A DNA stretch of 64,000 nucleotides, taken from assembly GCA_036435485.1 (NCBI GenBank), contig CM071596.1, positions 15,776,001 through 15,840,000 on the forward strand, in the 5' to 3' direction. The notes under the pieces were generated by a model that did not search any database, had not been told where the DNA came from, and saw only the letters and a program-made list of their open reading frames with translations. Shown piece after piece: positions 46,666-56,607 of the stretch. The stretch is from Saposhnikovia divaricata (lineage: Eukaryota; Streptophyta; Magnoliopsida; Apiales; Apiaceae). The position numbers and the translations under genes were made by a program. Every line of letters begins with the position of its first letter. The stretch's first letter is position 1.

Positions 46666-46666
46666 T

Positions 46667-47250
46667 TTATTATATAATAAAATTAAGAGAAATATTATAA
46701 AAAAAATAATATCATAAATTCTATTACATAGAATTCATTATAGAATCTTTTATATATTTTTGTAACAATAAAATTATATGTATCATGTTAGATTCTATTT
46801 TAATTCACAAAACATCATTTTTTATGTAAAAATTAGAATTTAAATGCGATTTTATATAAGATTCTATGGTGTTCTTTATAATTCTTTATATAAGGTTGTT
46901 ATTCATTGAGCAATAGAATCCATTAATTTAATCTCATAAATTTTTTGAATTCATTTTTGAATTTCAGTGAATTTTTAATAAAAAATCAATTATATTATAT
47001 TATAATATAATCTCATAAATATTATATCTCAGTGAATCTTATATATATACATATGTCAATTTTTTTACAACAATTTGATATGTAAACTAATAATAAAATA
47101 ATATAAAAAAATAATATAATTATAGACATTATAAAAAGAGTCTTGCGTTGCACGGGTTATTTGATATGTAAACTAACGATAAATAAATATAAAAAAATAT
47201 AATAATAGATATTATAAAAGGAATCGTGCGTTGTACGGGTTATAAGCTAG
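46667..47250 (+). mobile_element. Helitron family H2-like 3' region with two terminal hairpins
   Basis: Hairpin sequences TGCGTTGCACGGGTTAT (about 47145) and TGCGTTGTACGGGTTAT (about 47227) follow two copies of a GATATGTAAACTAA...ATTATA block. Only the second is followed by AAGCTAG and host T. The upstream 46667-47040 is AT-rich with a (ta)CATAGAATTC-like inverted patch. The 5' end is not identified. Confidence 0.65.
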
Positions 47251-47665
47251 TAGAGCTGTAATTGGAGTTCGAGTTGTTCGCAATTCATGATGCCAAATAG
47301 AGCTGTAATTCGAGCCGCGAGCGACTTGAACTCAAACTCATTTATCTGGCTTGGTTTGGCCCGAGCTTGTATACGAGCCGAATTCAAACACAAGCTTGAA
47401 TTCATTTAGTTAAACGATTCGAGTAGGGTATGTGCCAATCTTGACTAAGCCCAACTCGAAAGCCGAAAACCCGTCTCTATTCATGCTCGAACTTGTTTAT
47501 AATTACATTATTACTGATTTTTTATACAAAATTAAAACTAATTATTTTATTTTTATTAATTTCTAAATTGATGAACTCACGAGTAAACTCGATTCGGCCT
47601 ATTTAAACTCGACTCGATTAACTACCCGACTCGGCTCAGCTTTGTCCGAATTACCACCGTAGTGC
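47251..47665. repeat. Degenerate TCGAGC/ACTCGA repeat
   Basis: Many short variants of GAGCC, ACTCGA and TCGAGT on both sides of a plain AT-rich centre. It is similar in kind to 33330-33730 but with another core. It does not code. Confidence 0.6.
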
Positions 47666-47858
47666 CAAATGGAGGAAGACTCTTGTAATGACCTGCATCC
47701 TACAATGTTATTAAACTTACAATTGGTCTTTTGTATTGAACTTCAGCTGACGGAATCCATGGTAGTAATTAAAGCACTGCACAAATCGTTTAGCAAAAAA
47801 AATAAGAAACCACTGCACAAATCATTGTAGTGTAGGTGGTGCATGAAGTAAACCAGGA

Positions 47859-48237
47859 GGCCGTTTGGGATTGCTTAAAATAAGTTACTTTTGACTTAAT
47901 GGAGGTGTTTTTAACTTAAATGAGAAAGTAAGTTGTTTACTTTAAGTTGAATGAATGTGTTTGGGTAATTTTACTTAAAGTTAAATGGGGGTTTAATAAT
48001 TTAGACTTAAAGTAAAATTTGATTTAAAAAATTTTAAATTCATAATATTTAAACTTTACAAGAATCGTGAAAAAAAAAACTCGATAAGTCATAAGTCATA
48101 AGTCAAAAGTACCTAAATGGAACTTATGACTTAAAGCAGTTTTTTAACTTAAAGCCGGCTTTAAACCGATATACCCAAACAGAGCAAAAGCTCCGGAAAG
48201 TAAAAAACTCCTTAAAGGAGGTGTTGCCAAACGGGCT
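47859..48237. mobile_element. hAT-like MITE
   Basis: Ends GGCCGTTTGGGA and TGCCAAACGGGCT are inverted. The interior is rich in ACTTAAAG motifs. This end type is common in plant hAT MITEs. No clear 8-bp target duplication is seen. Confidence 0.5.
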
Positions 48238-48264
48238 GAATGTCTTACATGACACAAAAATTTA

Positions 48265-48519
48265 CTCCCTCCGTCTCAAAAAACTCTTCCCATTTCAAAA
48301 AACACGTTTGCCAATGCACACTTTTGATTGTTAATATGTTCAATTTCGTATTAGTATTAAATATAAAAACTTCACTGTATTAAAGTACTCATAAATACGA
48401 ATCCAACAAGATCACTCATGACTATATTTGATCTTATAAATTATGCGTAAATTAGTAATTTGTCTCATGTTATGAACAGGGCCGACATTGTAAAGGGGAA
48501 GATCATTTTGTGACGGAGG
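48265..48519. mobile_element. Stowaway MITE (255 bp)
   Basis: It starts CTCCCTCCGTC and ends GACGGAGG, flanked by TA at 48263-48264 and 48520-48521. This is the signature of Tc1/mariner-derived Stowaway elements. Confidence 0.88.
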
Positions 48520-48521
48520 TA

Positions 48522-49494
48522 TTTATGTTTACATTTTGAATATACGATTACAAAAAAATGTCCTAGATTTAGTATCGTGTTTGTATTTAACCTTCGACGA
48601 AGTTTGTTGTTTAGGACATAAGGAGGGGATATTTCATGTAAGTAGGGAATTAAACAATGCCTCCTCCAATCAAATGAACCACTATAATCTTATCCCTTAC
48701 TCCAACAGAACAAAGAAAGATAATATAATTTAAAGGACTATAATCCTTGAATTAATCAAAAATAATTTTTCAACAACAAGCATGAAATTGGAAATTCTAA
48801 AGGATTATAATCCTATCCTATAACATTTTTATGTATTTATCAATTTAATAATATATCTAATTTTTTAAGTATCACACGAAATATGATATGAAAAGTACAC
48901 AGACCCAAAAGTACATCAACATCAAAGTATACAATTCCCGTACAGTGGTACAAATCGAAGTAGCGAGCATGAGAAAAAAGATTTGGCCAACCATGACCCT
49001 TTCGAGCAGCTCTTTGTGTCGCGTTTGGGTTTAGCATTTTCACACGAGACATGGAAGTGGAAGTACACGTCACGAATAATTGCCAGGTGCAGCAAGGAAA
49101 CGTTGAACAGAACCTGAGTTGGCAGTGCTAAGCTGTTTGTGTCAGATTCCAGCTGCAAAAAGAATGTTCATTTGGCCAGCAGTTACACAGAGACGATCCA
49201 ATGCTTGGATGATGGGATCCATCAAGCGCTGTGCCACTCAACTGGTCATACAGACATGTGTGGACAACAACCAAGCTGATAAGAATGAACAGAACTGGTA
49301 TTAATGATCCACAAAAAAGTAAGAAACTATCTAACATGTGTTCTTACTTCATATGATACTTTCACTGCCTTGTAATACTTCACAAGTAAAAGATCATACT
49401 CGAGAAGGCCTTAAAATTATCATATGGCAGTCTGGACCGGGCCGAATTCTTCAAACGTGGGAAACAGAACATAGTAACTATTCTTGAAGATTAG
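48522..49494. other. Intergenic sequence with short open frames
   Basis: No gene is recognised. On the minus strand 48900-49340 has a few open stretches with gene-like composition (for example a LALPTQVLFNVSLLHLAIIR stretch) but no domain or splice structure. Confidence 0.3.
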
Positions 49495-50016
49495 GATAGT
49501 GCCATTCATCAGAAGATTATAGAGGAGGAACCAACCTTTAATCATATTGAAGAGTCGATCAACAATGCAGAAGAAATCACCGTCCCAAATAAAGAAGTTC
49601 ACAGTCTGGTTAGCAATATAAGGGTTAGCCCAGCTGCTACTTCGGACAAAGATATAGATATGCTAATGCTTGAAGGTGATGGCAGCATGATGAATGTTAA
49701 AGATTCTTATCTCACTACAAATTAGTCGCTATCAAAGAATTGACTGCCACTTCTGGTACCAGGCCTGGATCCGCTGCCGACAACTTAATTTGAAGAGAAA
49801 ATCCAGGAAGGAGATGCTCTGTGAAACAGCCTATTGACGTCAAACCATTGTCACATGTTGTGATGCCATGATTTATTTGGCACTGTCGGTCAGTCAATGG
49901 CTTCAGTTACTACACTGTGTAACTGCATAAACCCTCTCAAATTATCTAGCTCTAACACTAAGGGAGGCAGAGAGTTGGCACCAGAGCTGCCCCTTCCCGT
50001 TACTGATCCGCTTTAA
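49495..50016 (+). other. Possible degraded coding remnant, unrecognised
   Basis: Two open plus-strand pieces without start codons: 49495-49725 (HIEESINNAEEITVPNKEV, later DKDIDMLMLEGDG) and 49879-50016 (TTLCNCINPLKL, later ELPLPVTDPL, stop). The amino-acid texture is protein-like, but no family is recognised and the minus strand is also partly open. Confidence 0.3.
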
Positions 50017-50090
50017 ATTTTTTATGGACTAAAATAATAAAATTGTAGGAAGGCAGAGAAATTAGAATAGGACACTTAGGAGGAGACATG

Positions 50091-52335
50091 TCATCCTCCC
50101 GAGATCCTACAGTTTGTATATATATATAGAAACTGATTTGGGATAACACTAACGATTGTAACCAAGAAAAGGCAAAAGAAAACGGAAGAAATGGCACACA
50201 CACTAATGGCCAGGCTTAATGAGGGAGCCAACACTGCATAAATCCCTGTAGCAAAAGCCACCATTATTGCTATAATTGAACAGACATTGAGCATGCCAGA
50301 GACAAGGACCATGTATCCTACTTTACGGGCATTTCTATACAATGTTGTCACGAAGTAGAGGAATAATGAAGAAATCGAAAATAACAGGGCTATTGCATCA
50401 GTCACCGTAAATATCCTGAAGGCTGTCTTTCTCAAAAGAGTTGGGTGTCCTTCCTTCCCGTCAAAGCCACCTGGCATGGCGAAACCTGCTGTCAAGGCTA
50501 CTGTGGTTATGAGTGCAGCCACTATCATATGAGTGCGGAACTCCTCATTATATTGTTTAACTTGTTGTTCATGAATGACGTGTTCTCCGGTCTCAACATC
50601 TTGCTCTTTAAGTGTTTGCCACAGTTGCCAATGTTTGTTTACTTGGACGTTAATAAGACCTTTTTTAAGCATTGCCTGCAATGAATGATCTTTCATATTA
50701 ACAAGTCACCCAATGTGGAGACGCACAGATGTATTACTATTAGTTTTTGGTATAGGTGTGTTAGTGTATGTACTAACACAAACCTATGCAAGGAAGAAGG
50801 ATGTTTTCCCTCAAATACACAAGGAAAATTTAAGCTGGCTGTGTGTACTGTGTACATACCTGATCGATTATAGAATCAACCTTATGTCCAGAATGTAGTA
50901 CGTCTAGAGGAGTTAGATTGTTCTGGTCTAGTACTTCCCAGTCAATTTTCCGGCCAAATTCCCGAATCATGAAATCAAGGAAATAACGACCCAACTTGGC
51001 AATTAGGTGAAGAGGTGTATTTCCTTCATTGTCCCTTTGAATTAGAAGGGCATTGCTTGTTTTCCAACCTTTTAACACTATAAAATTGATAATCCCCTTT
51101 CGATCTTTCTTCACCGCAATGTGCAAAATATTTTGACCATTTTCATCTACCATATCCCAGACATCTGGATAATATTCCACAAGTTTCTCCATCACACGAA
51201 CATTTCCTTTATATGCTGCTACATGAAGAGCTGTTCTCTTATTTTTTTTATCTGTATGGTATCCCATGGACTTGTCTGCACCTACTAAATATTCAACTAT
51301 AGTATAAAGATCGTTAAATGCCACGTAATGAAATGCCGTCCACCCGTAGTTGTCTGCTACCTTTACGAGATGTTTGTTCTTTGCCAGTAAAAGTTTTACA
51401 CAATCTGATACATAAAGTTTTTTTGTTTAAGACAAAATGCATTATATTTAAGTGTTAAAGGTTCGATTATATATACTGTATAGTATGTATAAGCAAGCTG
51501 GGAATTTAACCTCATCTCGACTCAAAACAATTACATGAACAAAGTGGCCTGCCTGTATTTAAGCGGTAGGATACTTATTTTCAAAAATAGTACAAATTTA
51601 TGTACAGATTTGATTAAACGTTACCAATTCTATAAAAATAACATGTTTTACTGTAAACAAGGTTAATATATTCAAACAAACAAAATGTGTCGAACAAATA
51701 ACAATGTACCTTTTGTATATCGTGATCCGCCATAATCCAAAAGTGCACCATGCAAAGCTGTTCTTCCTTCTGGACCGCCAAACGTTGGCGAATCGCAACC
51801 GTCAAGAATTGTTTTAATTATACGAGTGTTACACCTGGTAGAAGCCAAGTAAAGTGGAGTTTCATTATGCTTATTCCAAGGATATGAATGGCTTGGATCT
51901 TCTTTTACTAGCAGTTGAACCACTTGGTACCGATTGTATCGTACAGCCTGGTGCAAGGCGCAAGGCTGTTTCAAGTTCAACATGTTGATCTCGTGTTCTA
52001 ATCAAACTTTGCACAACAGTGGATGATGTGTTTTGGATATTATTAGGTTCAAAGGGTGACTTAGCTGTATTAATGAGTGCTTCAACCACGTTGTATGGTG
52101 CTTCCCTTGCTGCCAGGTGAAGTGCGGTCTCACCTCTAGAGTTGATTTTTAGCAGTAGTGATCCATGGACAGTTAAAATCTCTCTCACGCATTTTATACT
52201 CCCGTACTGACATGCAAGATGAAGCACCGTACTTTTTGTAGGTGTCCGTTGATCACCGACACTAAGCCTTTTCCCCAACTCATTGAGGCCATCCAAATTA
52301 TCAGTTGTGACAGCATAATACAATTCAGAATCCAT
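50091..52335 (-). pseudogene. ACD6-like ankyrin-repeat PGG membrane protein, frameshifted
   Basis: Three exons on the minus strand with GT-AG borders: 52335-51710, 51404-50860 and 50675-50091; the corrected length is about 582 residues. Exons 1-2 carry about nine ankyrin repeats (STVLHLACQYGS, GETALHLAAREA, RTALHVAAYKGN, NTPLHLIAKLG). Exon 3 holds the PGG domain (FAMPGGFDGKEGHPTLL) with four predicted membrane helices. The ACD6/ITN1 family acts at plant membranes in salicylic-acid defence and stress signalling. A perfect 7-bp tandem duplication GCAAGGC (51953-51966) shifts the frame in the third ankyrin repeat; all else is intact, so loss is recent, allelic or a sequence error. A TATATATAA lies only a few bases before the ATG. 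Confidence 0.9.
51953..51966. repeat. 7-bp tandem duplication causing the ankyrin-gene frameshift
   Basis: GCAAGGC twice, head to tail. One unit fewer would put both halves of the ankyrin exon in a single frame. Confidence 0.9.
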
Positions 52336-52519
52336 GTGTTTATATATAAGTGATTTACTGTCAAACTTGGAAACAAAAGCAAAGAATGTGTGTACCTGTA
52401 ACTATAAGGAACAACGAAGAACATTGCATTTATAGGCTGATCTATTCACGCTTCTTTCCACACAATAACTATGCGGTGCAGACTGCAGATAGAGTTGTAC
52501 GTGAGAATGATGTACGCCA

Positions 52520-53130
52520 TGATAGGCCATAACCAATCCCAACTGGGCTCGGCCCAAGGTACCATGAGTCCGGCCCATAGGAAGCCCGGACTGGGCCCGA
52601 ACCGGTCTAGTGGGAACCCAGCCACTGGGAGCGTAAGAACACGGGAGACACGAGTCATGACTAGGGTCCTACATGACAGCGACAGATAAGGGAATCATAG
52701 TATTGGCACAATCATGTCCCCATCAGACCACGTGCTGACACGCCCAGGGCACACGCCGCCACAGATATTACCTGGACAGGTGGGAATTATCAGAGAAGGA
52801 CAAGTGTCCCACCTACCTAGGATCCGACGCTCATGATTGCAGGTACCAACCCCTAAACCCTAATCCTTGGCCTATAAATAAGATAAGGAGAAAAAGGTGA
52901 GGGGGTTACATTCTCTTTTACCTACACACTCATGTACACACACCCTCCATAATTAGATACTCTAGTCCTTATCTTTTACTCTCCAAAGCCGTCACTTATT
53001 CTCACGCCGGAGGCGCCGCGGGGCTCAAACCCCCCTCCGGTGTTGTTTTGCAGACACCCAACCACCAGCTTCACCTCTTACCAGGCGTGGGAACGGCGGA
53101 GGAGGCACTAGATCGGGTCTTGGAGTTATC
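52520..53130 (+). mobile_element. 5' LTR of a Ty3/gypsy element (about 611 bp)
   Basis: It runs from TGATAGGCC to GAGTTATCA (TGATA/TATCA inverted ends), directly before a TGGCGC primer site. TATA box CCTATAAATA at 52871-52880. The left end is inferred from the inverted terminus. It begins 185 bp upstream of the ankyrin gene's start codon and points away from it. Confidence 0.7.
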
Positions 53131-53131
53131 A

Positions 53132-53149
53132 TTGGCGCTAGAAGGAGGG
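53132..53149 (+). other. Primer-binding site of the gypsy element
   Basis: TGGCGCTAGAAGGAGGGG begins one base after the LTR end. Only the TGGCGC core matches the tRNA-Asp-type sites I know; the priming tRNA is not established. Confidence 0.55.
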
Positions 53150-53536
53150 GGTGGCTCTGTCCTTTGGTCTCGGTGCCACTGGACTCGACTCCATCAACAA
53201 GCTCTTGAAAAAGAGTCCTAGTCAAAATCAGTAAGATCTAATACAACCCTAAAACCTTCACCAAAGATGTCACCTTTGCACATTTCTTTGCCGTGTGTAT
53301 GCGTGTTCAGCATTATTTAGCCTTGATAGCCTAGATATTGGTAAAAGTTGTGATCTTTGGCCTATAAATATAGCTGACATACAGATCTGTGCTCTTAGTC
53401 ACCTACTTGTCTGTCTATACCTGTTTACCTGTGTTTATATCTGAACATTTAGCTCATACACACACTGCTTTACTCGAAACTTAGCCCCATTCTGTTACAA
53501 TCAATATTTTGTGAAATATTTTGTGAGCTTGAAATC

Positions 53537-54863
53537 ATGCCGAGAGGGAGCAAATCTACTCAAAGAAACAATAATCGAGACCAGGATCCGAATCCCGTCC
53601 CGGACCTGCCCTTGGTTCCGGCGGAAACAGCTCCAGCTTTGGGAAGGGTAGGGATTGGTCCTGGAGATGCCCGAATTGACATCGAGCTCAACCAATACAA
53701 ATATAAAGATGTACCTCTAGCCGCGGCACACATGCAAGATCTTACTCGGGACGAATTGGCGGATGCAATCCGAGCATATCGAGCAAGCCGGATAGCATCT
53801 CCTCCCGAACCAGAACAAGCTGAAAATTCGCAAGGCTCTGAACACTCTCACCGATCAAGAAGATCAGTCTTCAACCGAATCGGCAACCAAGGAAAACAAA
53901 CCGCCAACAAAGCCCAAAGCAAAAATCATGAAGCAGAAAAACTCAAAAAACTGGCCGAACTCAAAGAAAAGATCAGGCAAGAGGAAGAAGCAAAGCTCGA
54001 ACTCAAAATCCAGAAAAGGATCCAGGAAGAGGAGGACCGAGTATTGAGGCGGTCCGGATCTAAGAGGGCTATGAGAGAAATCAGTCCTGAACTTATCTCA
54101 GATGAAGAAGAGCCTGAAGACAATCTCATGCAAATGATTCACGAGTTACAGAAAAAAGTAGGCCAAGACTCTGGACTTGAAATTGAGGGCACTTTGACAC
54201 CCTTCAGCCGTTCCTTGGAAGCTATTCCGAGGCAGAAGAACTTGAAACACTACAATTTTGATTCATTTGACGGACTGGGAGACCCGGAAGAACACATCAA
54301 TTACTTCGAGCAGATTGCCCTGATCTACTACTATAATGACATCACCAAGTGCAGATTCTTTGCATCAACCCTGAAGGGAGGAGCACAGAGATGGTTCAGC
54401 CTCATCCCCTCCCGAAGCATTCACTCCTGGAAGCAGTTTCGAGAATCTTTCCTGAAAAGATTCAGAGCAAACAGGACACACGAGTTACACATGTGTCATT
54501 TGGAAACCATTCGCCAGTATGATAATGAATCCCTTTCGGATTTCATGAAACGCTTTCAGGAGGCAATCAACAAAATCTCACGATTGGATGAGCGCGAAGC
54601 TCTTAGTATTTTTCGGAGAAACCTAGACCCCGACCAAAATGAAAGATATGTTTATGAGCTAATCAACAAAGAGCCCGAAAGTTTGGCTGCAGCATACTCC
54701 ATGGCTGCTCGATTCATCAAAGAAAGCGATGTTCTCCAGGCCATGAGGATGACTCGACAAGGGAATGTTTTTTCCTGGATTGCTCAAGATGACCGGTCTC
54801 GGGGAGGGTACCCGTCTGAAAAAAGGTTCAAACCGAACAGACAGGCTAATTTGAAAGGCAGAG
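53537..54863 (+). pseudogene. Ty3/gypsy gag (Tat/Athila-like), cut by the SIRE element
   Basis: The frame opens with ATG 406 bp after the LTR. About 442 codons are intact. A charged, Glu/Lys-rich coiled-coil region (about 130-185) is followed by the Retrotrans_gag domain (HYNFDSFDGLGDPEEHINYF, TLKGGAQRWFSLIP, FLKRFRANRTHELHMCHL). The zinc knuckle, protease and pol are missing because the frame runs into the LTR at 54864. The rest probably lies beyond the window. The structural protein would form the virus-like particle. Confidence 0.88.
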
Positions 54864-55906
54864 TGTGTAAACTTGTAACACTATAACTAATGTAACTCAA
54901 ACTAAAGGAAAAGATACTTAACCAGAAGACAATCAAGAGCAAGAAGTCACAAGAAATCAACACTAAATGAAGACAAGGTAATTGATACAATTCAACATGT
55001 TAACTATGATCAATCCAAGAAGAAATCATTGAGAGAAGTTCAAGTCAAAGTTGTTCATGCCTCAGTGATTTGGAAAGACAAGAATCAAGATCATAACTAT
55101 CAGTATCAATAAGACCAATTGATTTCAAGTGAACAAGAAGGAAAGCAAATATTGGAAAGCCACATTACTAATTGGATATGGTAACTTATTCAAGAAGCAA
55201 AAACCCTATCAAGACTAGTCACTTATGAACCAGACCGTTGCATCAAGTGTCAGGACATTGATAGCAAGTTTATGTCAGTAATAAAGATCCATATTCAAGA
55301 GCTTAGTGAAGAACAAAGAAGACATGAAGATATCACAAGTTCAAGATGTGCATTGAAGTTTCAAGTTGAAGACCAGAATATTTTCTAAGTACTAAATATT
55401 CTAGATGACCAAGTAGAAGTTTCTAAGTAGAAGTTCTACTTAGAAATTCGAGATGGCTAAGTAGAAATTCTCAAGTAGAAGTTCTACTTAGAGTGCAGCT
55501 TCAACATGACACATGACATCTTCTGATTGGCAGATTTCCAAGCTTTCAAGATAAGGCAAGATTTATGTGGACATCATTGGGCCACGTACATCTTAGTCTT
55601 TGAAGACTACAGGACATAGATTACATGTAGTATAAATAGAAGTACTTGTGTAATGTTTTAGTGAGTGAGCAATTCTTGAGAAAAACACAAGAGAAAAAGA
55701 GAGAGTGCATTCACAGAGCTTAGTATCATTCACTTCTCTCTGAACTTCTGTTATACTTTGTAATGAATGTTGTAGCAACCATTTCAAGTTATATATAAGA
55801 TATATATTCCTTGAATCTGTGTGTTCATTTATTGCATCGTATTTATTGCTTCTCATATTCGAAAAGTTATATTCACCCCCCCTCTACAACACATTTGGAC
55901 CTAACA
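54864..55906 (+). mobile_element. 5' LTR of the SIRE-type copia element (1043 bp)
   Basis: It starts TGTGTAAACTTGTAAC and ends GGACCTAACA, followed by a tRNA-Met primer site. A TATA box (TATAAATAGA) is at 55631-55640. A cluster of AAGTAGAA/TTCTACTT motifs (55421-55495) can form short hairpins, for example TTCTACTTAG with CTAAGTAGAA. The left end could be two bases to either side. The 3' LTR lies past the window end, so age cannot be estimated. Confidence 0.82.
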
Positions 55907-55908
55907 AT

Positions 55909-55920
55909 TGGTATCAGAGC
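55909..55920 (+). other. Primer-binding site of the SIRE-type element
   Basis: TGGTATCAGAGC, complementary to initiator tRNA-Met, two bases after the LTR end. Confidence 0.92.
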
Positions 55921-56607
55921 TATACGTTTAACATACAAAACATAGATCCTTGTGTTTGGTAGAAGAATCGTGAGTTTTCATTTTCTAGATCTACTTTTCA
56001 TTTTCTCGAAAAGTGTGCTTTAATTCGTTGGTAGTGAAAACTCATCCGAAAAATTATTTAAATACTCCAGGTGTGATTATTTAGCTTGGATGTATTTTAA
56101 TTAATTTTTGTGAATTAATCTGGGTACTTTCATATTTGGTGTTCTTGAGTGTTCATCATCTGTTCTTATCAAAGAAGACAACCCAACAACTTTTTGATCT
56201 CCTTTTCAAACAGAAAAATAGTAAAAGAATAAAAAGGTGTTTTTGGACTTTGTGATTTGCATTATTCACGGCCGAAAGTGAAACAAAACATATTCATTAC
56301 CTAGCACGTGGGTTAGGTGGGTTAGGTGAGTAAAGCATTCAAAGTCAAAAGGTGTTAAAGAGATAATATTGTTTATTCAATATTAAAGTAATCTGCAGAA
56401 AAATTATTCTAAATACAAAAGTTCTACATAGAATTTCTACTTGAGAATTTCTACATAGAATTTCGACTAAGACAATTTCTACTTGGTGAATTTCGACTTG
56501 AGCAAAATTTCTACTTAGAGAAATTTCGACTTAGGCAAAAGTTCTACATATAAATTCTACATAGCCTAGTCTTGGGTACTTAGAAACTTTTAGTGACCAG
56601 AATTGAG
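55921..56607 (+). other. Untranslated leader of the SIRE-type element
   Basis: No gene. Between about 56418 and 56575 it carries a dozen variants of TTCTACWTAGAA and TTCGACTTAG on both strands, the same motif family as in the LTR. Confidence 0.7.

Noticed and set aside
54784..54990. Possible continuation of gypsy gag beyond 54863
   Set aside because: The sequence changes to a copia LTR at 54864; the last codons of the open frame belong to the LTR.
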